NCBI GenBank assembly: GCA_015233265.1
Contig: JADFXZ010000158.1
Span: 1-5,343, forward strand
Length of the DNA stretch: 5,343 nucleotides
Origin: Nitrospirota bacterium
GTDB lineage: Bacteria; Nitrospirota; Thermodesulfovibrionia; Thermodesulfovibrionales; Magnetobacteriaceae
Reading direction: 5' to 3'
Below, piece by piece: positions 1-5,123 of this stretch; within the stretch, counting starts at the first letter, position 1, and every line of letters begins with the position of its first letter. The translations under genes and the position numbers were made by a program. The notes beneath the pieces are model-generated. The model was not told where the DNA came from and made no database searches. It saw only the letters and a list, made by a program, of their open reading frames with translations.

Positions 1-801
1 ATTAAAATAACATCAGAGATAACCTGGGACGAGCGCACGCTGGCCTATGTAGTATTAAACCTCGATGACCACAGTATAAATTGCAAACTTAAAGAATCCC
101 CGGATGGCGATAACTGGAGCGCTGTAACGGTGGTATTAAAAGACGCCTTCGGCAAAGGCAATATCCCGGAAGTTATCAGCCTGATGCAGAGGCACTTTAA
201 AGGAGACAACTACTCCTTCTCGCACCTGTTCAGAGATGGGCAAAGAAGGGTTCTTGATATCCTCTCTCAAGGCGAGGGGACATTTGGAATTGACGCCCAG
301 TACAAAATGATATACGAAAGCCATTATCCACTTATGGATTTCTACAGGGGACTGCAAGTGCCGCTGCCCAAGTCCCTCTCTATAGCCGCAGCATATACCA
401 TGGAGAAAGACCTGATGGGCTTATTTGAAGCTCATCCACATGCAATAGAAAAACTAATGGGTATAAGTAACGAAATCAAGAAATGGAACATCGAAATCGA
501 TACGTATAAACTGGGCTACCATGCCACACCGTTGATAAACCATCTTGCACAGATGCTGGCAACTCAGCGCGAGGCAGTCGCCCCATATGACAAACTAAGT
601 GACACACTGGACATATTGAAATCCCTGTCGATAGAGCCTGACCTATGGAAGGCACATAGAATATATTTTATCACAGGGAAAGAGCTGAGGCACGTGATGT
701 CAGACAGGGCAGCAAGCGGGGACGAATCAGCCCACCGTTGGTTATTCAGCTTTAGAAGGCTTGGCAGTTGTCTTGGAATAAAAACAGACAACGGCGTATA
801 A
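1..801 (+). CDS. GH57-family glycoside hydrolase-like protein, DUF3536 C-terminal region (5'-partial)
   Basis: The reading frame is open from base 1 to a TAA at 799-801, giving the last 266 residues of a larger protein. The visible part resembles the DUF3536 region that follows the GH57 catalytic domain in bacterial alpha-amylase/alpha-mannosidase-like proteins. Seen features are an early 'ITWDERTLAYVVLNL' segment, then 'FRDGQRRVLDIL', then 'YESHYPLMDFYRGLQVPLP', then a helical tail ending in 'EPDLWKAHRIYF', in the family's usual order. The GH57 catalytic residues would lie upstream of the window, so activity cannot be judged. Members of this family are predicted cytoplasmic enzymes acting on alpha-glucans such as glycogen; that role is inferred. 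The first internal ATG-like candidate (GTG at 130) is not the real start, because the homologous pattern extends back to base 1. A terminator overlaps its stop, so it is probably the last gene of its transcript. Confidence 0.85.
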   Translation: MKITSEITWDERTLAYVVLNLDDHSINCKLKESPDGDNWSAVTVVLKDAFGKGNIPEVISLMQRHFKGDNYSFSHLFRDGQRRVLDILSQGEGTFGIDAQYKMIYESHYPLMDFYRGLQVPLPKSLSIAAAYTMEKDLMGLFEAHPHAIEKLMGISNEIKKWNIEIDTYKLGYHATPLINHLAQMLATQREAVAPYDKLSDTLDILKSLSIEPDLWKAHRIYFITGKELRHVMSDRAASGDESAHRWLFSFRRLGSCLGIKTDNGV

Positions 802-811
802 CGCCATTTTT
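793..811 (+). terminator. Compact intrinsic terminator overlapping the GH57 stop codon
   Basis: GGCGT (793-797) and ACGCC (801-805) form a 5-bp GC-rich stem with a 3-nt loop, followed by A and five T residues (807-811). The TAA stop of the GH57 gene lies within the loop and the 3' arm. The stem is short, so termination may be partial. It sits before the cold-shock gene promoter, which fits the two genes being separate transcripts. Confidence 0.5.
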
Positions 812-841
812 GCCGCTTAACAAAAATAAATATTTTAGTCA

Positions 842-871
842 TTGACTTTTTGATTTCAATAAAGTTAACAT
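842..871 (+). promoter_or_regulatory. Candidate sigma70-type promoter of the cold-shock gene
   Basis: TTGACT at 842-847 matches the -35 consensus at 5 of 6 positions. TAACAT at 866-871 matches the -10 consensus at 4 of 6, with an 18-bp spacer. Transcription would begin near 878 and leave a leader of about 42 nt, far shorter than the long cold-responsive leader of E. coli cspA. The area is AT-rich and non-coding, as expected for a promoter. The position is read by eye and not mapped. Confidence 0.5.
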
Positions 872-877
872 ATATGT

Positions 878-892
878 GCCCTTTTAAAGGGC
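878..892 (+). repeat. Perfect 7-bp inverted repeat in the cold-shock leader
   Basis: GCCCTTT at 878-884 and AAAGGGC at 886-892 are perfect reverse complements around a single central T. In RNA this would fold as a 5-bp stem with a 5-nt loop. With the upstream promoter candidate it would sit at the extreme 5' end of the transcript, 12 nt before the Shine-Dalgarno sequence. It could be a 5'-stabilising stem-loop, a translational control element or a protein-binding operator. No T-run follows, so it is not a terminator. Confidence 0.5.
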
Positions 893-919
893 TAAGCAAG
901 CAGTAAGGAGTGTTTCAAC

Positions 920-1126
920 ATGTCATTTGAAGGAAAAGTAAAGTGGTTCAACGTCAGCAAGGGGTATGGTTTCATTAGCAAAAGCGATGGAGAGGATGTA
1001 TTTGTCCACTATTCGGCTATTAAGACCAGTGGGTTTAAAACGTTAGAGGAAGGACAGATGGTATCCTTTGACGTTGAACACGACAAAAAAGGATTGAGGG
1101 CAACTAACGTAGCAATCATAGATTAG
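920..1126 (+). CDS. Cold-shock domain protein (CspA family)
   Basis: This 68-residue protein is one cold-shock domain from end to end, the normal length for bacterial Csp proteins. Members bind single-stranded RNA and DNA and act as RNA chaperones in the cytoplasm. The RNP1 motif is KGYGFI (residues 14-19) and RNP2 is VFVHY (27-31); the N-terminal GKVKWFN stretch supplies the usual aromatic contacts. The C-terminus 'GLRATNVAI' also matches the family. The ATG is supported by AAGGAG at 905-910 with 9-nt spacing. It stands alone, with its own promoter candidate and a short leader carrying a palindrome. The sequence does not show whether it is cold-induced or constitutive, and the copy cannot be matched to a specific csp letter name. 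Confidence 0.95.
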   Translation: MSFEGKVKWFNVSKGYGFISKSDGEDVFVHYSAIKTSGFKTLEEGQMVSFDVEHDKKGLRATNVAIID

Positions 1127-1160
1127 TACGCTATGCAATCCAGGAAAGTAAGCAACTAAG

Positions 1161-1263
1161 AAAGGGACTGGTCACGGGGGTTTAGCTCAAAAGGCTGTAG
1201 GGTTTGGATCTTTGTGGAACTTTGCTTTATCCGCTAAATAACGGTCGTTTGACCGGTCCTTTT
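1161..1263. ncRNA. Possible structured RNA or small inverted-repeat element, closed by a 14-bp helix
   Basis: AAAGGGACTGGTCA (1161-1174) pairs with TGACCGGTCCTTTT (1250-1263) over 14 uninterrupted positions, two of them G-U. Pairing continues inside: TTTAGC (1181-1186) with GCTAAA (1233-1238), immediately stacked on GGAT (1206-1209) with ATCC (1229-1232). Three more pairs are possible between 1175-1177 and 1245-1247. The nesting suggests a folded RNA of about 103 nt, either a cold-shock mRNA 3' region or an independent RNA. Two G-U pairs written for the plus strand become A-C mismatches on the minus strand, slightly favouring a plus-strand RNA. A competing hairpin, CGGTC-GTTT-GACCG (1242-1255), is followed by TCCTTTT and could be a weak terminator. 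The alternative is a tiny MITE-like element with terminal inverted repeats, but no target-site duplication is visible. It matches no RNA family I recognise. Confidence 0.4.
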
Positions 1264-1269
1264 CAAATT

Positions 1270-1312
1270 ACCCTAAGTAAGATTGTCAAAAGGCTTATCG
1301 AAGTTTTAGGGT
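1270..1312. repeat. Second inverted repeat in the csp-hisE gap
   Basis: ACCCTAA (1270-1276) and TTAGGGT (1306-1312) are perfect 7-bp reverse complements. Inside them TAAG (1278-1281) can pair with CTTA (1294-1297), giving a longer bulged stem. It begins 7 bp after the larger 1161-1263 fold, so the two could be parts of one structured transcript. No T-run follows either strand closely enough for a classical terminator. Confidence 0.35.
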
Positions 1313-1502
1313 TTCTGCATAAGTCGCTTCTATAGTTCTTGTGCCTTTTACCTCGTTGCTTTTCAGCTATTACGTTGTTATTGTCAATCTGTTGCAAACC
1401 ATTTCTGGTGCTTAGGTTCCGTAATGTTTTATTTTACCTGAAGCCAGCAGCCCAATTACACGAGGAGTGATTTTCTATTGTGACAAGGTCTCAACGACAG
1501 AT

Positions 1503-1536
1503 AAAGAAAAACACAGCGCACTTGCCACAGGGCACT
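1503..1536 (-). terminator. Weak terminator candidate downstream of hisE
   Basis: On the minus strand AGTGC (1536-1532) can pair with GCGCT (1519-1515) around a 12-nt loop, followed after GTG by a T-rich run, TTTTTCTTT (1511-1503). The stem is only 5 bp with one G-T pair, so this is a marginal call. Its place just after hisE, the last gene of the minus-strand run, is where a terminator is expected. Confidence 0.25.
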
Positions 1537-1549
1537 ACAAGCCATTACG

Positions 1550-1864
1550 TCATTTCATTCTTCTGTTGAGTTCCTGAGAAATATCCTCAGGGCAGATACC
1601 CTCTTGTGCCATGAGGACAAGCGCGTGATAACATAAATCCGATAGTTCCTCGATGAGACGCTCCCTGCCCTGTCCCATCGCGGCAATTATCACCTCGACT
1701 GACTCTTCGCCAATTTTCTTTAATATCTCGTCCTTACCACGGGAGAACAAGCTGCATGTGTAGGAGTCTTCGACAGGGTGGTCTTTCCTTTGCAGTATCA
1801 GTCGGTAGAGCGTGCCAATAATATTTGTTTCTATCGTATTATTTCCCGTCGTGCTTCTTTCCAT
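1550..1864 (-). CDS. hisE: Phosphoribosyl-ATP pyrophosphatase (HisE)
   Basis: HisE hydrolyses phosphoribosyl-ATP to phosphoribosyl-AMP and pyrophosphate, the second step of histidine synthesis, in the cytoplasm. The 104-residue protein is of normal stand-alone HisE length and has the all-helical MazG-like pattern: SYTCSLF (34-40), KKIGEESVEV (49-58) with the acidic residues that bind Mg2+, and EELSDLCYHALVLM (72-85). The start ATG at 1864 has GAGG (plus-strand 1871-1874) 6 nt upstream. This start overlaps the end of hisI by 26 bp in another frame, so translation is probably coupled. The first 16 or so residues before 'IGTLYRLI' are not conserved-looking and exist because of that overlap. It is the last gene of the minus-strand operon. 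In many bacteria hisI and hisE are fused; here they are separate. Confidence 0.93.
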   Translation of the reverse strand: MERSTTGNNTIETNIIGTLYRLILQRKDHPVEDSYTCSLFSRGKDEILKKIGEESVEVIIAAMGQGRERLIEELSDLCYHALVLMAQEGICPEDISQELNRRMK

Positions 1865-2237
1865 ACACTGCCTCTTCTGAGAACACCTTTTCTGATGTTT
1901 CCGTGCCGTCAGGTTTTTTGTAAAAGCAACTCCTGTGCCCTGTGTGGCAGGCGCCAGGGCCGTGCTGGACGACTTTTATCAAAATCGTATCTGCATCGCA
2001 GTCGATGAGGATTTCCTTTACCTGCTGCACATGCCCGGAGCTCTCCCCTTTTTTCCAGAACTTCCCCCTTGAGCGTGACCAGAAATGCGTATATCCAGAT
2101 GAGATTGTCTCACTCAGAGACTGTGCGTTCATATAGGCCATCATCAAAACGGCTGAATCCCTTATGTCTTGTATGATTACGGGGACAAGCCCTTTTTCGT
2201 CATATTTTATGGCAACTTGTAAAGCAGATGTGGACAT
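1839..2237 (-). CDS. hisI: Phosphoribosyl-AMP cyclohydrolase (HisI)
   Basis: HisI opens the purine ring of phosphoribosyl-AMP, the third step of histidine synthesis, acting directly on the HisE product. All hallmark motifs are present in the 132 residues: HFWSRSRGKFWKKGESSG (51-68), the acidic DCDAD metal site (79-83) and ACHTGHRSCF (96-105). Cys80, Cys97 and Cys104 fit the three zinc ligands of the dimer interface, and Asp79/81/83 the Mg2+ site. The ATG at 2237 is set by AAGGAG (plus-strand 2243-2248) with 5-nt spacing. The cyclic-nucleotide-binding gene ends 26 bp upstream, and hisE starts inside its 3' end. The C-terminal tail after about residue 107 is longer than the conserved core needs and carries the overlap with hisE. 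No attenuator leader rich in His codons is visible before it. Confidence 0.95.
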   Translation of the reverse strand: MSTSALQVAIKYDEKGLVPVIIQDIRDSAVLMMAYMNAQSLSETISSGYTHFWSRSRGKFWKKGESSGHVQQVKEILIDCDADTILIKVVQHGPGACHTGHRSCFYKKPDGTETSEKVFSEEAVYGKKHDGK

Positions 2238-2263
2238 TTTCTCTCCTTTTGGGGTTAATTTAA

Positions 2264-3127
2264 TTACACTATGTCGTCCATAGACGGCTCTGGAGTTAAG
2301 CTCTGTTTCCTTTCGTTTGCAAGTTCCTTATGGGAGTGGTTTAGCTTGTAGACCATTCTCTGTATCATAAACAGTAAAATGTAGTATGCGGCCTTTGGGT
2401 GGTCTCTGAGAAACTCAAGAAACTGCTCCCTGTCAAAACGCAACAGCACGCACTGTCCATCGGCGGTTACGTGAGCCGCCCTCTTTTCCTCTTCAAATAT
2501 GGAAGATACGCCGAATATGTCGTTATTGGTAATGTTATATATGAATATCTCCTTGTCCCAGTCATTGGGATTGTTCTTTGTCACCCTGAGAGTACCTGAG
2601 ACCACGCAATAAAAGCACTCGGCACGCTCTCCTTCATAAATAATTCGTTCGTTATGTTTGCAGATTATCTTTTCGGAGACGAGGGCAAGTGCCTCAAGTG
2701 CTCGGTCGCTTATGGATTGAAACATTTTTACGCCGCGAAGGATTTCACTGAGCTGTGCAAACCTCTGTGTAGTTTCATGAAACATCTTTAACTCCGCAGC
2801 CATAACGTCTTGTGAGATAACTCCTGACTTTACGAGGATTTCTCCGATATGAGGTCTTGAATCTTCCCTTTTGTTCTCTATTTCAGCAATCTGGCCGCTT
2901 GTAAGGCACTCTCTCTCAAGGGCTATTTCCTCGAAAGAAAGGTCGGTCACCGCCTGCATCGTCAATATCTCGTAGACCTGCTTCATATCAAGAAAGCCCA
3001 TATTAACGGCCGTCTCGATAAAGGGCGGAGTTCTCGTGCTCTGATACCTCAGGGCATTCAAGATGTCCTCCTCGCGTATCAGCTTTTTCTTAAGCAGATA
3101 ATTACCGAAAAATAACCTGTTTTCCAT
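2264..3127 (-). CDS. Cyclic-nucleotide-binding-domain protein with duplicated MshEN/GspE-like N-terminus
   Basis: The 287-residue protein has two parts. Residues 5-60 and 91-120 each carry a 'GxxLlkkxlIxxxDilxAl' helical pattern like the N-terminal domains of type II secretion and pilus ATPases (MshEN/GSPII_E_N type). Residues about 128-260 form a cyclic-nucleotide-binding beta-barrel: 'YEGERAECFYCVVSGTLRV' (164-182), then the phosphate-binding cassette from FG (205-206) through RAAHV (216-220). Arg216 is kept, but the cassette Glu that contacts the ribose is Val207, so normal cAMP binding is doubtful. No helix-turn-helix follows, so it is not a CRP-type transcription factor, and no enzyme domain is attached. 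A cytoplasmic sensor or scaffold role, perhaps for a nucleotide, is inference. The ATG has no Shine-Dalgarno sequence but keeps the first repeat intact, and no other upstream start fits. It lies between cutA and hisI in the operon. Confidence 0.85.
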   Translation of the reverse strand: MENRLFFGNYLLKKKLIREEDILNALRYQSTRTPPFIETAVNMGFLDMKQVYEILTMQAVTDLSFEEIALERECLTSGQIAEIENKREDSRPHIGEILVKSGVISQDVMAAELKMFHETTQRFAQLSEILRGVKMFQSISDRALEALALVSEKIICKHNERIIYEGERAECFYCVVSGTLRVTKNNPNDWDKEIFIYNITNNDIFGVSSIFEEEKRAAHVTADGQCVLLRFDREQFLEFLRDHPKAAYYILLFMIQRMVYKLNHSHKELANERKQSLTPEPSMDDIV

Positions 3128-3132
3128 ATTAA

Positions 3133-3163
3133 TTTATAACATAAACAGTATTATATAAGTCAA
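3133..3163 (-). promoter_or_regulatory. Internal promoter candidate before the cyclic-nucleotide-binding gene
   Basis: The 36-bp gap after cutA is very AT-rich. On the minus strand TTGACT (plus 3158-3163) follows the cutA stop directly, and TATAAA (plus 3133-3138) lies 19 bp further on. That pair would start transcription at or next to the ATG of the downstream gene. A perfect TATAAT (plus 3150-3155) also occurs, but its -35 position is poor; it would give a leader of about 16 nt. Neither leader contains a Shine-Dalgarno sequence. The pair could drive the last three genes separately from the MBOAT gene. Confidence 0.4.
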
Positions 3164-3469
3164 TCACGAGTTAAGCCAGCCCAGATAGTCCTCGGAGCCA
3201 TCGACAATGGGCAGGGCAATGATCTCCGGTATGCTGTATGGATGCAGCCCTCTGACCTTTGACATTAAAGACTGGAAATTCGCCTTTTTTGCCTTAATTA
3301 TCAGCAGCAGCTCTTCTTCCTCCTGAACCTTGCCTTCCCAGTGGAATATGGATTTAACACTGGCAGTGATGTTAACGCACTTTGCAAGGCCTTCGCTGAC
3401 GAGGGCTTGGCCTATGGTATTGGCCGTCTTAGAATCGGGTACGGTTACCAGGACTACGTAAAAATCCAT
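3164..3469 (-). CDS. cutA: CutA1-family divalent-cation tolerance protein
   Basis: This 101-residue protein matches the whole CutA1 family, small trimeric ferredoxin-like-fold proteins linked to copper and other divalent-metal tolerance in E. coli. Their precise biochemical role is not settled. The conserved blocks are all visible: CVNI (31-34), SIFHWEGKV (40-48), EELLLIIKA (52-60), HPYSIPEIIALPI (76-88) and the C-terminal YLGW (95-98). The usual HPYE is HPYS here, a modest substitution. No signal peptide is present, so it is cytoplasmic. The ATG at 3469 has AAGGAG (plus-strand 3479-3484) at 9-nt spacing. It begins 27 bp after the MBOAT gene stop, which points to co-transcription. Nothing in the other operon genes explains a metal-related role. 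Confidence 0.93.
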   Translation of the reverse strand: MDFYVVLVTVPDSKTANTIGQALVSEGLAKCVNITASVKSIFHWEGKVQEEEELLLIIKAKKANFQSLMSKVRGLHPYSIPEIIALPIVDGSEDYLGWLNS

Positions 3470-3496
3470 CGGTTTAATCTCCTTGCAGCTGAGCGT

Positions 3497-4987
3497 TTAA
3501 AATCTAAAATAGATAAACGGGTTATATGTGCCCGTAGCCAGGGACATTGACGAGGCTAAAAGCACCAGAAAAAGAAACACGATATATAGACCCGACATGC
3601 TGAATTTGTACATATCCGACAGGAACAGATTCCCCTCTAATTGCAGTTTCACTCTATCAAAGAGCCTGCCAATGTAGGGCACCACGGGTGTTGAGACACA
3701 AATGGCAACTGGAAGGGTAATCAGGATTTCGTTGCTGAGATAGGCGCCAATTGGATGGACAATCCCATTGCCATGGCCCATGCCGGCCATTGCCCGTAGA
3801 AAGTCAGCCGAGTACGCAAACGTATCCGCCCTGAAAAATACCCAGCCCACAAGCACAACGCCAAGGGCATACACATGGGCAATTGGAGACCACAGACGCT
3901 TGAGGACGCGCTCCAAACCCAGCCTCTCTATCACCATGAACAGGCCGTGAAACAGCCCCCACACGACAAAATTCCAGCTTGACCCGTGCCAAAACCCCGT
4001 GCAGAAAAACACTATAAGCAGATTCAGATAAAGCCGTCCCGTGCCAACACGGTTGCCCCCAAGCGGCAAGTATAGATAATCCCTGAACCATCGCGACAGA
4101 GATATATGCCATCTCTGCCAAAACTCACGAATGGATTTCGAAATGTACGGATAGTTGAAGTTTTCAAGAAACTCAAAGCCAAACATCCTGCCCAGACCAA
4201 TTGCCATATCAGAGTAGCCGGAGAAGTCAAAATATATCTGCAGGCTGTAGGCCACTATCCCCAGCCACGCCAGCTGGGCAGTAAGATCATTGCCCTTGAT
4301 ATCAAAAATCTTGTCTGCCACGCCTGCCATTGCGTTTGCTATCAGGACTTTCTTGCCAAGCCCCATGACAAAACGCCGCACCCCTGAGGCAAACTTATCG
4401 ATAGTTGTAGCACGAGTAAGGAGTTGAGTGGCGACATCGTGATATCTGATTATCGGGCCTGCAACAAGCTGCGGGAAGAACATGATATACAGGGCAAGAT
4501 TGGGCAGATTGGCCTTTTTTACGTCAGAAAACTCACCCTTCGTCTGTTTTCTGTAGAGATCGATAATATAGGAAAGGCTGTGAAACGTATAAAAAGATAT
4601 ACCCAGAGGCAGGTGAACCTCCTTCATGGCAATCTTCTCAAACCCCGCGTACACTACAAGATAGTTTAAATTATCCACGATAAAATTCGCGTACTTAAAA
4701 AACACCAGAAGGGCAAGATTGGCTATAACCCCGTAGGCCAGGGCAGTACCGGGAGCAATCAGGCGTTTATTTTCGGGGCGCGTGTCCTCAATCAGATAGG
4801 CAAAGAAGTAGTTTATCAGAATTGAAAGGAGCATCAACAAGAGAAACACCCCCTCACCCCATGCATAAAACAACATGCTCACTATCAGAAGAAACACATT
4901 ACGAACCTGAGTGTTCTTCAGACTGAGGCCGATAAGCAGCGTCATGGGCAGGAAGAGAAACAAAAATAAGGGCGAGCTAAATACCAT
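3497..4987 (-). CDS. MBOAT-family O-acyltransferase, AlgI-like
   Basis: This 496-residue multi-spanning inner-membrane protein belongs to the MBOAT family (AlgI/PatB/DltB group), which passes acyl groups, usually acetyl, across the membrane to polysaccharide or cell-wall acceptors. The N-terminus MVFSSPLFLFLFLP is the typical start of AlgI-like proteins and fixes the ATG. Other hallmarks are LPLGISFYTFHSLSYIID (126-143), FPQLVAGPIIRY (171-182), DFSGYSDMAIG (254-264), FWQRWHISLSRWFRDYLYLPLGG (289-311) and TGFWHGSSWNFVVWG (330-344). His334 is the expected catalytic histidine and His294 the second conserved one. Roughly ten or more hydrophobic segments are present. Members usually work with a periplasmic SGNH/AlgJ- or AlgX-like transferase; none lies in this window, so acceptor and partner are unknown. 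Its Shine-Dalgarno is weak (GGCGGG, about 10 nt before the ATG). It is the first gene of the minus-strand run. Confidence 0.92.
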   Translation of the reverse strand: MVFSSPLFLFLFLPMTLLIGLSLKNTQVRNVFLLIVSMLFYAWGEGVFLLLMLLSILINYFFAYLIEDTRPENKRLIAPGTALAYGVIANLALLVFFKYANFIVDNLNYLVVYAGFEKIAMKEVHLPLGISFYTFHSLSYIIDLYRKQTKGEFSDVKKANLPNLALYIMFFPQLVAGPIIRYHDVATQLLTRATTIDKFASGVRRFVMGLGKKVLIANAMAGVADKIFDIKGNDLTAQLAWLGIVAYSLQIYFDFSGYSDMAIGLGRMFGFEFLENFNYPYISKSIREFWQRWHISLSRWFRDYLYLPLGGNRVGTGRLYLNLLIVFFCTGFWHGSSWNFVVWGLFHGLFMVIERLGLERVLKRLWSPIAHVYALGVVLVGWVFFRADTFAYSADFLRAMAGMGHGNGIVHPIGAYLSNEILITLPVAICVSTPVVPYIGRLFDRVKLQLEGNLFLSDMYKFSMSGLYIVFLFLVLLASSMSLATGTYNPFIYFRF

Positions 4988-5077
4988 GTTTAGCTACCCG
5001 CCTGTGCATAAGGGCAACCCTGCGCCCGCTCGATTTAACCTGAGATCACATAAGTGCATTGCCATACCACATCTGAA

Positions 5078-5107
5078 ATTATAGCCTTTTTCACCTGAAA
5101 AAGGCAA
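5078..5107 (-). promoter_or_regulatory. Candidate promoter of the MBOAT-cutA-his operon
   Basis: On the minus strand a perfect TATAAT (plus 5078-5083) has TTGCCT, 4 of 6 to the -35 consensus, 18 bp upstream (plus 5102-5107). Transcription would begin near 5071 and give a leader of about 83 nt before the MBOAT ATG. The spacer is occupied by a perfect inverted repeat, annotated separately, so the promoter is probably controlled by a repressor or activator. Confidence 0.55.
5084..5105. promoter_or_regulatory. 22-bp palindrome in the promoter spacer, operator candidate
   Basis: GCCTTTTTCA (5084-5093) and TGAAAAAGGC (5096-5105) are perfect 10-bp inverted repeats separated by CC. The element begins directly next to the TATAAT of the MBOAT promoter candidate and reaches into its -35 hexamer, so a bound dimer would block RNA polymerase. 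No T-run follows on either strand, so it is not a terminator. It also lies just upstream of the divergent (+) frame starting near 5124 and could control both directions. The binding protein is unknown. Confidence 0.6.
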
Positions 5108-5123
5108 AGCCCCTAGGTTATGG

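Larger units (their letters stand above)
1127..1549. other. Non-coding convergent intergenic region (about 420 bp)
   Basis: This gap lies between the 3' ends of the cold-shock gene (+) and hisE (-). No frame of convincing length or composition covers it. The left half carries inverted repeats, annotated separately at 1161-1263 and 1270-1312, and the right end has a weak minus-strand terminator candidate at 1503-1536. Between about 1320 and 1500 I see only T-rich sequence with weak local complementarity (for example ACCA-TTTC-TGGT near 1398-1409) and no recognisable element. A gap this long between convergent genes is more than two terminators need. Confidence 0.6.

Noticed and set aside
564..899. 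111-codon minus-strand frame over the GH57 3' end and csp leader
   Set aside because: It is antisense to the conserved DUF3536 coding sequence and has low-complexity, unrecognisable composition.
1176..1210. tRNA-like opening (GGGGGTTTAGCTCAAAAGG) in the csp-hisE gap
   Set aside because: The D-arm does not close (no GAGC partner), there is no anticodon arm and no TTC-type T-arm with 7-nt loop, so it is not a tRNA.
1480..1569. GTG-started 29-codon frame (+) with GAGGAG at 1462-1467
   Set aside because: The spacing of 12 nt is long, composition is not protein-like, and its end runs antisense into hisE; likely chance.
2264..3127. CRP/FNR-type transcription factor
   Set aside because: The protein has the cyclic-nucleotide barrel but no C-terminal helix-turn-helix; only about 27 polar residues follow the barrel helix.
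3804..4669. Several frames of 68-105 codons, both strands, inside the MBOAT gene
   Set aside because: All lie within the fully conserved acyltransferase coding region, lack ribosome-binding sites and look like out-of-frame shadows.
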